NCBI GenBank assembly: GCA_963817035.1
Contig: CAWFMM010000003.1
Span: 372,001-436,000, forward strand
From: AC-49 sp963817035
GTDB lineage: Bacteria > Actinomycetota > Thermoleophilia > Solirubrobacterales > Solirubrobacteraceae
DNA length: 64,000 nt
Reading direction: 5' to 3'
Position 1 is the first letter of the stretch. Each line of letters opens with the position of its first letter. Below the pieces are notes generated by a model. That model was given only the letters and a program-made list of their open reading frames with translations. It was not told the origin of the DNA and ran no database searches. The position numbers were made by a program, and so were the translations under genes. Shown here piece by piece: positions 34,800 through 43,610 of the stretch.

Positions 34800-36242
34800 A
34801 TGGCTGCCACCACCCAGACCACGCTGCGCAACTTCATCGGCGGGTCGTTCGTCGACTCGGCCGAGGGCGCGACCGAGGATGTCCTGAACCCGTCGACCGG
34901 CGAGGTCATCGCCCAGGCCCCGCTGTCGGGTGAGCGCGACGTCAACGCCGCCGTGGCCGCGGCCAAGGCCGCGTTCGCGACGTGGTCGGTCACGACCCCG
35001 GCCGAGCGCTCGCTGGCTCTGCTGAAGTTCGCCGACGCGATCGAGGCCAACGCCGGAGTGCTCGCCGATATCGAGTCGGCCAACGCGGGCAAGCCGCACG
35101 CCGCCGTGCTGTCGGACGAGGTGCCGGTGATGGCCGACAACATCCGCTTCTTCGCCGGCGCCGCGCGCAACATGGAGGGCAAGGCGTCGGGCGAATACCT
35201 CGAGGGCCTGACCTCGATCATCCGCCGCGAGCCGATCGGCGTGATCGGCCAGATCGCGCCGTGGAACTACCCGATGATGATGGCGATCTGGAAGATCGGC
35301 CCGGCGCTGGCCACCGGCAACACGCTGGTGTTGAAGCCGGCCGAGACCACGCCGGCGTCGTCGCTGAAGCTGGCCGAGATCGCCGCGGAGTTCTTCCCGC
35401 CCGGCGTGTTTAACGTGATCTGCGGCCACGGTGAGCCGGCGGGCGCGAAACTCGTCACCCATCCTGACGTCGACATGGTCTCGCTGACCGGCTCACCGGG
35501 TACCGGCAAGTGGATCGCCCGCGCGGCGGCCGACTCGCTCAAGCGCGTGCACCTCGAGCTCGGCGGCAACGCGCCGGTCGTCGTCTTCGACGACGTCGAC
35601 ATCGAGACCGCGATGGAGGCGATCGCCGGCGTCGGCTACTACAACGCCGGCCAGGACTGCACCGCGGCGACGCGCGTGCTCGCGTCGAAGAAGGTCTACG
35701 ACGACGTGGTCGCCGGTCTCGCCGAGCAGGCCAAGGGCCTCGTCATGGGCGACATGCTCGCGGCCGACACGACGCTTGGGCCGGTGAACTCCGCGCGCCA
35801 GCGCGAGCGTGTCGAGGGCTTCTTCGAGCGCAAGCCCGACCACGCCGAGATCGTCACCGGCGGCGGCCAGCCCGACCGGCCCGGGTTCTTCGTCGAGCCG
35901 ACCGTCGTCGCGAATCTGCAGCAGGGCGACGAGATGGTCCAGCAGGAGATCTTCGGCCCGGTCATCACCGTGCAGCAGTTCTCCGACGAGGCCGAGGCGA
36001 TCACGTGGGCCAACGACACGGTCTACGGCCTGTCGTCCTCGGTCTGGACGCGCGACGTCGGCCGCGCGCTGCGCGTCGCCAACGCGCTGCGCTTCGGCTG
36101 CGTGTGGATCAACGACCACCTCCCGCTCGCCTCCGAGATGCCCCACGGCGGCATCAAACAGTCGGGCTACGGCAAGGACCTCTCGATGTACGCGCTCGAG
36201 GACTACACGTACGTCAAGCACGTCATGGCGAGCCTGGGGTAG
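34800..36242 (+). CDS. Aldehyde dehydrogenase, aminobutyraldehyde/betaine-aldehyde type
   Basis: A 480-residue NAD-dependent aldehyde dehydrogenase. The catalytic cysteine is in YYNAGQDCTAATRV (about residue 286) and the base glutamate in VHLELGGNAPVVVF (about 253). IAPWNYPMMMAIWKIGPALA and SLTGSPGTGKWIARAAA bind the cofactor. GQDCTAATR and PHGGIKQSGYGKDLSMYALE are typical of gamma-aminobutyraldehyde dehydrogenases (PatD-like). AAGGAG lies five bases before ATG 34800. It closes the amine operon: the transaminase makes an amino-aldehyde and this enzyme oxidises it to the amino acid, for example GABA. Exact substrates are inferred from context. Confidence 0.93.
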   Translation: MAATTQTTLRNFIGGSFVDSAEGATEDVLNPSTGEVIAQAPLSGERDVNAAVAAAKAAFATWSVTTPAERSLALLKFADAIEANAGVLADIESANAGKPHAAVLSDEVPVMADNIRFFAGAARNMEGKASGEYLEGLTSIIRREPIGVIGQIAPWNYPMMMAIWKIGPALATGNTLVLKPAETTPASSLKLAEIAAEFFPPGVFNVICGHGEPAGAKLVTHPDVDMVSLTGSPGTGKWIARAAADSLKRVHLELGGNAPVVVFDDVDIETAMEAIAGVGYYNAGQDCTAATRVLASKKVYDDVVAGLAEQAKGLVMGDMLAADTTLGPVNSARQRERVEGFFERKPDHAEIVTGGGQPDRPGFFVEPTVVANLQQGDEMVQQEIFGPVITVQQFSDEAEAITWANDTVYGLSSSVWTRDVGRALRVANALRFGCVWINDHLPLASEMPHGGIKQSGYGKDLSMYALEDYTYVKHVMASLG

Positions 36243-36915
36243 GCGCGGGGCAGAGCGCGAGGAGGCGCTCGGGGTGCGTGTGAACGAGGTCCGGCGGAAG
36301 GCGCCGAACGGTCCAGCCGGCCGCGCGCCAGCATGCCTCCTTGCGAGCGTCCTCGCCGATGTCGAGGTGGAACGGGCCGCCGTCGATCTCGACGATCAGG
36401 CGATGGCGGGTCCAGCTGAGGTCCGCCTCCTCGCCGGCGATGCGGTGGTTCAGGCGCGGCATTGGGCGCCCGTGATCGCGCAGCAACTCCAGCGCGCGGA
36501 CCTCCGCGCCGCTGCGCGCTTCTTCGACCGGCAGATTGGCGTAGCGCGCCACCGCGGCGATCAGCTTCGCGCCGCGGGGCCCGCGCGCTGCGGCGCGTTC
36601 GACGATCGCCGCTTTGGTCGTCAGCCTCAGGCGCAGGGCCTCGCGCAACGCCCGCGCGAGCGCCGGCGCGCTGATCTGCGGCACGAGATCGAGCAGCGTG
36701 GGTGGCACCGAGGTGAGCGGGACGCCGCGCAACCGCGCGCGATCGGCGTCGGGGATCACCGCGCGAAACACGAGCACGCCACCGAAGCGCCGTGGTCCAC
36801 CGTTCCCTGGCCGGACGATCGTCTCGAACTCTCGCGACCGATCCCAGAAGCCGTATGCCGCCGCCGCACTGGCGAGGTTCAGCATGCTCCCAGGAGCAGT
36901 GAGGGTCGCCTCCAT
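36223..36915 (-). CDS. DUF559/AbiEi-like endonuclease-fold protein with disrupted N-terminus
   Basis: A 230-residue product whose C-terminal 100 residues form the restriction-endonuclease-like DUF559 domain: PRLNHRIAGEEADLSWTRHR, LIVEIDGGPFHLDIGEDARK and EACWRAAGWTVRRLPPDLV carry the E/D-x-D and RxxxL-type residues. Relatives start about 45 residues earlier with a helix-turn-helix. That missing start is visible upstream: from ATG 37053, with one copy of a duplicated 22-mer removed, the minus strand reads MDEFVAKLAGRQFNRVSRAQ, then LRELGLSDKAITT. The 22-bp duplication shifts the frame, and a further shift near 36920 separates it from the rest. The gene is therefore a truncated or inactive form. 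It overlaps the aldehyde dehydrogenase end by 20 bases in convergent orientation. Confidence 0.7.
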   Translation of the reverse strand: MEATLTAPGSMLNLASAAAAYGFWDRSREFETIVRPGNGGPRRFGGVLVFRAVIPDADRARLRGVPLTSVPPTLLDLVPQISAPALARALREALRLRLTTKAAIVERAAARGPRGAKLIAAVARYANLPVEEARSGAEVRALELLRDHGRPMPRLNHRIAGEEADLSWTRHRLIVEIDGGPFHLDIGEDARKEACWRAAGWTVRRLPPDLVHTHPERLLALCPAPTPGSP

Positions 36916-36998
36916 GAAGCGGCCCCACTCGTCGTGGTGATCGCCTTGTCAGACAGCCCCAGCTCGCGGAGCTGAGCCCGCGACACGCGGTTGAACTG

Positions 36999-37042
36999 CC
37001 GGCCCGCCAATTTCGCAACGCCGGCCCGCCAATTTCGCAACG
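36999..37042. repeat. Perfect 22-bp tandem duplication
   Basis: The 22-base unit 36999-37020 (beginning CCGGCCCGCC, ending TCGCAACG) is repeated exactly at 37021-37042. Because 22 is not a multiple of three it shifts the reading frame of the DUF559 gene near its start. The bases from 37054 to 37174 hold no further feature. Confidence 0.95.
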
Positions 37043-37174
37043 AACTCGTCCATTTCTACCCCCTCTAGGGATCAGAACGGGACGCCTCGCCCCCCGCTTG
37101 TAACGTGGCGCCACTTTGAGACGCGCGTGCTGATCGCGGGCGAGCGGGCCGGTCGGGGCGCAGCGAGCGTGCGC

Positions 37175-38731
37175 TCAGACCCGGCGGGAGTGCGGTACCC
37201 GTACGGGTGACGGTGCGCCCGCCTCGGTTTCACCCCAGCGTGGCTGATGACGAAGTTCCAGCGAATTCTCTCGACGAGGCCGGGCGAACGCCATCGTGCC
37301 GTCGTCGACCGCGCCGTAGCGCAGGGTCACGACATCGCGCGGGTAGTTCTGGCGCAGACGCCACGGCGCCTTGGACCCCTGCTTGGGGAAGTTTTCGATC
37401 GAACGCTGCACGTAGCCCGAGGAGAAGTCGACCAACGGCTCCTCGATGACCGACGGGTCGTTGCGGGTCGGCGTCGCCTGCACGTAGCCGCGCGCGTCCA
37501 TGTGGTTCAGGAGCCGGCAGACGTACTGGCACGTGAGGTCGCACTTCAGCGTCCACGAGGCGTTGGTGTAGCCGATCGAGAAGGCGAAGTTCGGCACGTC
37601 GGAGAGCATCATGCCCTTGTAACTCATGGTGTCGGGCAGATGGATGTCGCGACCGTCGACGGTCATCGTCATGCCGCCGAACGCGAGCATGTTCAGCCCC
37701 GTCGCGGTGACGATGATGTCGGCCGGCAACTCGGCGCCGGAGGCGAGCTTCAGCCCGGTCTCGGTGAACGTCTCGATCTGGTCGGTGACGATCGACGCGC
37801 GTTCCTCGGCCAGCGCCACGAACAGGTCGCCGTTGGGGACGAGGCACATGCGCTGGTCCCACGGGTTGTAGCGCGGCGTGAAATGCGTCTCGACGTCGTA
37901 GCCTGCGGGCAGCTGCGATAGCACACCCTTCTTGATCAGCTTCTTCATGAGCGTCGGGCGACGACGGCTGAGCTGGAAGCTGAGCATCGTCAGCAGCACG
38001 TTCTTCCAGCGCACGACCGAATACGCAAGTTTGGTCGGCAGGACGCGGCGCATGACGTCGGCGATCGGGTCGACCGCGGGCAGCGCGACGACGTAGCCCG
38101 GCGAGCGCTGGAGCATCGTCACGTGGCCCGCCGTCTGCGCCATGGCGGGAACGAGCGTCACCGCGGTCGCGCCGCTGCCGATGACGACGACGCGCTCGCC
38201 GGCGTAGTCGAGATCCTCGGGCCAGTGCTGGGGATGAATGATCGGGCCGGCGAAGCGCTCGGTCCCGGCGAAGTCCGGCGCGTAGCCCTGGTCGTAGCGG
38301 TAGTAGCCGCCGCAGGTCAGCAGGAAGTTGCAGGTCAGCTGCACGGTCTCGTCGGTCTCGGTGCGCTGCGCCTCGACCGTCCAGCGCGCGTCGTCCGAGG
38401 ACCACTCGGCGTGTATGACGCGGTGGTTGAAGCGGATATTCCGCTCGATCCCCGCCTCACTGGCAGTCTCGCGCACGTAGCTGAGGATCGACGAGCCGTC
38501 GGCGATCGCCTTCGCCTCGCTCCACGGCTTGAACGCGTAGCCGAGCGTGTACATGTCGGAGTCCGAGCGGATGCCGGGATAGCGAAACAGATCCCACGTC
38601 CCGCCGATCGCATCGCGCGCCTCGAGGATCGCGTAGGACTTGCTCGGGCAGTTCTCCTGCAGGTGGTGGGCGGCGCCGATCCCCGAAAGGCCGGCCCCGA
38701 CGATCAGCACATCCACGTGGTCGTGTGCCAT
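37175..38731 (-). CDS. Flavin-containing monooxygenase, Baeyer-Villiger type
   Basis: A 518-residue FAD/NADPH monooxygenase. The FAD loop is VLIVGAGLSGIGAAHHL, followed by IGGTWDLFRYPGIRSDSDM. FAGPIIHPQHWP matches the FxGxxxHxxxW(P) fingerprint of type I Baeyer-Villiger monooxygenases, and VVVIGSGATAVTLVPAMA is the NADPH loop. IIVTATGLNMLAFGG is the usual ATG linker. These enzymes insert oxygen next to a carbonyl, giving esters, or oxidise sulfur or nitrogen. The start ATG 38731 is the family N-terminus; a longer frame to 38770 has no support. A TACCAT box lies nine bases upstream. No partner gene is adjacent. Confidence 0.93.
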   Translation of the reverse strand: MAHDHVDVLIVGAGLSGIGAAHHLQENCPSKSYAILEARDAIGGTWDLFRYPGIRSDSDMYTLGYAFKPWSEAKAIADGSSILSYVRETASEAGIERNIRFNHRVIHAEWSSDDARWTVEAQRTETDETVQLTCNFLLTCGGYYRYDQGYAPDFAGTERFAGPIIHPQHWPEDLDYAGERVVVIGSGATAVTLVPAMAQTAGHVTMLQRSPGYVVALPAVDPIADVMRRVLPTKLAYSVVRWKNVLLTMLSFQLSRRRPTLMKKLIKKGVLSQLPAGYDVETHFTPRYNPWDQRMCLVPNGDLFVALAEERASIVTDQIETFTETGLKLASGAELPADIIVTATGLNMLAFGGMTMTVDGRDIHLPDTMSYKGMMLSDVPNFAFSIGYTNASWTLKCDLTCQYVCRLLNHMDARGYVQATPTRNDPSVIEEPLVDFSSGYVQRSIENFPKQGSKAPWRLRQNYPRDVVTLRYGAVDDGTMAFARPRRENSLELRHQPRWGETEAGAPSPVRVPHSRRV

Positions 38732-38774
38732 GGAGCGCCGATGGTAGCTTGACACCGCGTCAGCGGCCACGAAT

Positions 38775-40661
38775 CTAGCCGCCGGCCAGCGCGACGAACC
38801 CGTCTAGCGTGACCTCGTCGATCGCGGTCACCGTGATCGTGTGCGTACCCCGCTTGAGGTTGCGGGCGAAGACGATCTGGCGATCGGCGGCGTCGCCGCC
38901 GACGTTGACCGTCGTGCACTGACCGTTTGCGAGGCAGATCTTGACCCTGCGGGCCGGCCCGTCCTGCTTGCGCATCACGACGGCCACGGCATGGCCGAAG
39001 AGCTTGAGCGTCGCCGTGGCCCCGGGCTCGAGCGTCCGCGCAGTGCCGCCCCAGGCGCCGGGGTACGTCGCGACGTCGGCCGACTGAGTCGTTCCCGTGT
39101 AGGTCACGCCCGCGTCGGAGTCCTGATAGAAGAGGGCCAGGTGCGGCGTGAAGTCGGCATGCCCGATGTTCCCCGCGAGGTCGCGCGCCTCAACGCGGAA
39201 CGCGGTCCGCAGCCCGGGCCCCAGGACGGTGTCACGGCGCGTCGACGGGCCGAACTGCTCCGTGGTGCTGAACGGCGCGAACGGCTGCGCCCGGCCGTAC
39301 TGGGCGAGCAGCTCGAACTGCAGCGTGCGGCCCCTGGTCCGGTCGTCGCGCCCGTGCCACGACAGGTCGATCGGCGCCGCGCCGTCGGGATAGGCGGCGT
39401 TGACGAGGATCTGGCCGCCCGTCGTGAGCTCGGAGAACGTCGAGGTGATGACCGGCTTGCGCAGATCGACGTCGATCGCCACGCGCGCCGGCGTCGGGTC
39501 GCGCACGCCGAGCTTGTCGATCGCGCGCACCGTCAGGACGTGGAAGCCTTCCGTTGGGAAGTGCAGATGGATGACCCCGTCCGACTGCGCGCAGACCGTC
39601 GGCTTGCCGCCGTCGACGGTGCAGTGAAAGCGCGCGCCCTTGACGTCAGAGGACACCCGGATCGACGGCGTGCGCGTGTTGGTCTCAAGCCCACGAGGCG
39701 GGGTGTCGACGATCGTCTCCGGCGTGGTCGGCGTGAACAGCACGAGGCGGTCGTTCTCAGAGTCGCTGACCCAGGCCCCGCCGCCGTCGGCGACCGCGAC
39801 GCCGCCTGGCGTGAACGGGCCGCGCGGCCCGCGCTTGGCCTTCAGCGTCGCGACGAGGACGCCGTCGGGCGTCATCTTGTCGACCCGCTGGCCCCGCCCC
39901 TCGGCGACGTAGACGAACCCGTACCGATCGACGTCGATCGCGGTCGGCTCGTTGAACGCGCTGCCGCCCTGTGGACGGGTCCAGGTCGCGGTCAGTGTCC
40001 CCCCCTTGAGGTCGACGTCGACGACCGTGTTGGCGATCCGGTCCAGCGCGTACATGTGCCCGTTCGGGCCGAACGCGACGCCCCCGTCGGTGGCCTGCGG
40101 GCCAACTCCGATGGTGTTGAGGAACTGGCCGGACCTCGTGTAGGTCTCGCCGAAGCCCCGGAAGCCCGGGACGATCAGGGCGTTGTCGGGGTCGATGTTG
40201 TCGTAGCGCCCGACGAAGACGTGCCCGTGCAGGTCGGCCGTCGCCGAGACGACCACGCCGGGTGAGTGCAGCGTCAGCTCACCGAGCCAGACGCCGTTGG
40301 TATCGAAGACCTGCACGAGCTTGCTCTGGTCGACGACCCAGATGTCGCCATGCTCGTCGGCCGAGACGGTGTGCGGCCCCGACAGCGTCGTGTAGACGAG
40401 ATCGCCCGAGCGAAACCAGTCGTTCTGGTAGTCGCCGTCGGTCGCGTCGGTCTTGACGATCCGGTTGTTCAGTGTGTCGGCGACGAACAGATGGTCGTGG
40501 CCGTCGAGCGTCAGGCTGCCCGGGTCGTTGTACTCGTTCTCCGCGCCGCCGAGCTTGCCGACCGTGCGGGCCACGCGGTAGCCCGCGAGCGCCGGCGCCG
40601 CAGTGATCAGCAGTGCGATGCCAATCGCCAGCACAACCGTCAACCGCAGTTTCCGTGTCAT
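38775..40661 (-). CDS. Secreted NHL-repeat beta-propeller protein
   Basis: A 628-residue exported protein. The signal peptide is residues 1-25 (LRLTVVLAIGIALLITAAPA, then LA). Residues about 30-340 are NHL-type blades: DPGSLTLDGHDHLFVADTLN, PHTVSADEHGDIWVVDQSK, GGVAFGPNGHMYALDRIANT and PTAIDVDRYGFVYVAEGRGQ. A middle domain with paired cysteines (FHCTVDGGKPTVC) is immunoglobulin-like. The C-terminal 150 residues form a beta-rich carbohydrate-binding-like domain ending HTITVTAIDEVTLDGFVALA. Such proteins are structural or binding components outside the cell. ATG 40661 is preferred because a longer in-frame start would run into the tRNA-Ser gene. Confidence 0.88.
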   Translation of the reverse strand: MTRKLRLTVVLAIGIALLITAAPALAGYRVARTVGKLGGAENEYNDPGSLTLDGHDHLFVADTLNNRIVKTDATDGDYQNDWFRSGDLVYTTLSGPHTVSADEHGDIWVVDQSKLVQVFDTNGVWLGELTLHSPGVVVSATADLHGHVFVGRYDNIDPDNALIVPGFRGFGETYTRSGQFLNTIGVGPQATDGGVAFGPNGHMYALDRIANTVVDVDLKGGTLTATWTRPQGGSAFNEPTAIDVDRYGFVYVAEGRGQRVDKMTPDGVLVATLKAKRGPRGPFTPGGVAVADGGGAWVSDSENDRLVLFTPTTPETIVDTPPRGLETNTRTPSIRVSSDVKGARFHCTVDGGKPTVCAQSDGVIHLHFPTEGFHVLTVRAIDKLGVRDPTPARVAIDVDLRKPVITSTFSELTTGGQILVNAAYPDGAAPIDLSWHGRDDRTRGRTLQFELLAQYGRAQPFAPFSTTEQFGPSTRRDTVLGPGLRTAFRVEARDLAGNIGHADFTPHLALFYQDSDAGVTYTGTTQSADVATYPGAWGGTARTLEPGATATLKLFGHAVAVVMRKQDGPARRVKICLANGQCTTVNVGGDAADRQIVFARNLKRGTHTITVTAIDEVTLDGFVALAGG

Positions 40662-40712
40662 GGCCGTAGAACCGCTCAGACCACAACAAGTTACGGTCGG
40701 CACGTTCTTCAG

Positions 40713-40801
40713 CGGAGAGGGCGGGATTCGAACCCGCGATGGAGTGTGAACCCCATACTCGCTTAGCAGGCGAGTGCCTTCAGCCACTCGGCCACCTCTC
40801 C
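40713..40801 (-). tRNA. tRNA-Ser(GCT)
   Basis: The minus strand gives an 89-base class II tRNA. The acceptor stem is GGAGAGG/CCTCTCC with discriminator G, and the D arm GCCGAGTGGCTGAAGGC. The anticodon arm CTCGC-CTGCTAA-GCGAG has anticodon GCT. A long variable arm (TATGGGGTTCACACTCCATC) typical of serine tRNA and a T arm with GGTTCGAATCC follow. CCA is not encoded. Confidence 0.96.
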
Positions 40802-40843
40802 TCGCATTTCCGGGGCCGAGTGTAGACACTGTGCTGACGCCGC

Positions 40844-43561
40844 ATGCCCAACCCCGACGAGCCCCCCTCCTCCGGCAGCCAGGCTGCGGCGCTCCAGGCT
40901 GTGGCGCGAATCGTCACGGCCGCGAGCCGTGGCGCCCACCCCGACATGCTGCGCCGCTCGCTCGTGCGCGAGGCGCGGTCGATCTTCGGCGCACAGGCCG
41001 CGATCGTTGTCGCGCTCGACAGCAGCGAGGGCATCGTACGGCGCCTGGCCTCTGATCCGGCGCTGACCGACGACGACGGGCAGGCTCAGCCGATGGCGCC
41101 GCTCGCCGCGATCGAGGAGCTCGTCACCCAGCGGCGTCCCCTTGTGCAGGCCAGCGGCGTCGCCGCCCGCGCCGTCGCCGCGGCACTCGACGCGGAGCCG
41201 GCCGACACGCTGATCGTGCTGCCGATGCGCGCCGGCGAGGCGCTTGAGCACGCGCTTGTGCTGCTGGCGCCTGACCCGAGCCTGCGCGGGAATGACTGGC
41301 TCGACATCGCCGCCGGCTTTGCCACCGCGACCGGCGCCGTCCTCGGCCAGTCCCATGCCGTCACCCAGCAGGCCACCCACGCCGCGCGCCAGAGCGCGCT
41401 CGCCCGCGCGGCCAAGGCGCTGACCGCGTCGCTCGATCTCCAGGCCGTGCTCGCCTCGATCTCCCGCGAGGCGCAGCGGATCCTCGACGCCGACGTCGTC
41501 GCCGTCTACCGCGACGACGGTGGTGGTAAGGGTCTTGTGCTCGACGCCGGGCACAATCTGGGCGACGCGCCGCTGGGCCATCGCATGTCCCCCGGGCAGG
41601 GCCTGTCGGGAAAGGTGATGCTCGCCGACCGGCCGATGCTGACCAACGACTACCAGCGCTTCGTCACCCCCGGCGGCAGCTCACCGTTCGCCGACGTCCG
41701 CTCCTGCCTCGCCGTTCCGATGCGCTGGGACGGGGCGCTGCGCGGCGTGCTGTCGGTCGGCTACACGCGCCCGCGGTTCGTCGTCGGCGACGACCTGACC
41801 CTGCTCGAGGCGTTCGCCGAGCTCGCTGCCGCGGCGTGTCGCAACGCCAGCGCCGCGACCGGCCTCGCGCTGGCCGCCCATAGCGATGGGCTCACCGGCT
41901 GCCTCAACCATGCCGCGCTGCACGACGCGCTGCGCCGGGAGATCGAACGCTGCGCTCGCTCCGGGCAGGAGCTGAGCCTCGTCCTGATCGATCTCGACAA
42001 CTTCAAGGCGGTCAACGAGCGCCATGGCCACCTGTTCGGCGACGAGCTCCTGCGCCGCGCCGGCCACGCCCTGCGCATCGCCACGCGGCCGTACGACGTC
42101 GTTGCGCGCTACGGCGGCGACGAGTTCGCGATCCTCAGCGTCGACGCCGACGAGACCGTCGCGTGCGAGATGGCAACGCGTGCGATTGAGCGGCTCGCCG
42201 AATCGGTCGCCGATCTCGACGAGGAGACGATCGACGGGGTCGCGACCGCGGGCGTCGCCCAGTGGGAGGCCTCGTTCAGCTCGTCCCAGCTGATCGAACA
42301 GGCCGACCGCGCGCTGCTGTTCGGCAAGCAGGAGGGTCGGCGCGGCGTCGCGATCGCGGCCTCGACGATCCCCGACCTGTTTCACCCTGGGCGCTTCAAC
42401 CGGCCGACCGCTGAGCCGGTGCCCGAGCCGGTCGACAAGTGGCGCGCGGCCGGCGCCGAGCCCGAGCGCCTCGCGCGGCGCCACCGTCACCTCGCGATGG
42501 CCAACGCGCTCGGCACGCGCTTGGCAGCGATGACCGATGTCGACGAGATCGTCCGCGCGGCCGTCGAGGAGCTGCATCGCGCGTTCGGCTTCTACAGCTG
42601 CGTCGTCGTGCAGATCGTGCCCGACGGCATGCTCAAGGCGCTCGACGGGCGGGGCGCTCCGTTTCAGGGCCTGAGCACGAGCGGATGGAGCCAGCCCGTC
42701 GGCACCGGGCTGATCGGCCGCTGCCTACGCGAGCGCCACGTGGTGCTCGTCAACGACATCACCCAGGACCCCGACCACACGAGCGGGCCCGAGACATCGG
42801 AGGTCCGCTCCGAGCTCGTCGCACCGGTGGTCGTCGGCGGCGCCGTGTGGGGCGCGATCAACTGTGCCGAGACCGAGATCGGCGCGTTCGACGAAGACGA
42901 TGCGCGGCTGCTGCAGACCGTCGCCGACCAGCTCGGAAGCGCGCTGCGTAGCGCGGTTCTCTACGAGCAGCTCGCCGCCGCCTACCTGGGCACGGCCGAG
43001 GCGCTGGCCGCGGCGCTCGAGGCCAAGGACTCCTACACCGCCACGCACGCGCGCTCGATCGTCGAGTGGGCCGAGGCGGTCGGCCGCCGGCTCGGCCTGC
43101 AGGACGACAACCTGCGCGACCTGCGCTACGGCGCGGTCTTTCACGACATCGGCAAGATCGCGATCTCGGAAGCCATCCTCAACAAGCAGGGCCCGCTCGA
43201 CGACGCCGAGCGCCGGGAGCTCGAACGCCATACCGAGGTCGGCGAGCAGATCCTCGCGCCGGTCAACTTCCTCTCCGGCGTGCGGCCGCTCGTGCGCCAC
43301 GAGCACGAGCGCTGGGACGGCGCCGGCTACCCCGACGGGCTTGTCGGCGAGGCGATCCCGCTCGGCGCCCGGATCGTCTTCGTCTGCGACGCGTTTCACG
43401 CGATGACCAGCGACCGCCCCTACCGCGCCGCGATGACCGCCGCCGCCGCGCGGCAGGAGCTGCTCAACCACGCGGGCACCCAGTTCGACCCGGCCGTCGT
43501 CGACGCGTTCCTCGAGATCCTCGAGAGCGGCTCGGACCGCAACCCGGGCTCGGTTCTCTAG
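40844..43561 (+). CDS. Cyclic-di-GMP signalling protein with GAF, GGDEF, GAF and HD-GYP domains
   Basis: A 905-residue soluble protein. A first GAF-like sensor region covers about residues 10-330 (VLASISREAQRILDADVVAV; SCLAVPMRWDGALRGVLSVG). A GGDEF domain follows at about 345-505, with the intact active site RYGGDEFAIL (about 424) and DLDNFKAVNERHGHLFGDEL. A second GAF domain spans about 555-700. An HD-GYP phosphodiesterase domain begins near 720, with FHDIGKIAISEAIL (about 766) and HERWDGAGYPDGL (about 828). The protein can in principle both make and degrade cyclic-di-GMP, with the two GAF domains choosing the output. No membrane segment or receiver domain is seen, so it senses cytosolic signals. 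Confidence 0.94.
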   Translation: MPNPDEPPSSGSQAAALQAVARIVTAASRGAHPDMLRRSLVREARSIFGAQAAIVVALDSSEGIVRRLASDPALTDDDGQAQPMAPLAAIEELVTQRRPLVQASGVAARAVAAALDAEPADTLIVLPMRAGEALEHALVLLAPDPSLRGNDWLDIAAGFATATGAVLGQSHAVTQQATHAARQSALARAAKALTASLDLQAVLASISREAQRILDADVVAVYRDDGGGKGLVLDAGHNLGDAPLGHRMSPGQGLSGKVMLADRPMLTNDYQRFVTPGGSSPFADVRSCLAVPMRWDGALRGVLSVGYTRPRFVVGDDLTLLEAFAELAAAACRNASAATGLALAAHSDGLTGCLNHAALHDALRREIERCARSGQELSLVLIDLDNFKAVNERHGHLFGDELLRRAGHALRIATRPYDVVARYGGDEFAILSVDADETVACEMATRAIERLAESVADLDEETIDGVATAGVAQWEASFSSSQLIEQADRALLFGKQEGRRGVAIAASTIPDLFHPGRFNRPTAEPVPEPVDKWRAAGAEPERLARRHRHLAMANALGTRLAAMTDVDEIVRAAVEELHRAFGFYSCVVVQIVPDGMLKALDGRGAPFQGLSTSGWSQPVGTGLIGRCLRERHVVLVNDITQDPDHTSGPETSEVRSELVAPVVVGGAVWGAINCAETEIGAFDEDDARLLQTVADQLGSALRSAVLYEQLAAAYLGTAEALAAALEAKDSYTATHARSIVEWAEAVGRRLGLQDDNLRDLRYGAVFHDIGKIAISEAILNKQGPLDDAERRELERHTEVGEQILAPVNFLSGVRPLVRHEHERWDGAGYPDGLVGEAIPLGARIVFVCDAFHAMTSDRPYRAAMTAAAARQELLNHAGTQFDPAVVDAFLEILESGSDRNPGSVL

Positions 43562-43610
43562 CCGCCGGCGAGGCGCTTGACGAACCGCGGCAGCGCGGCC
43601 ACCGGGCCGC

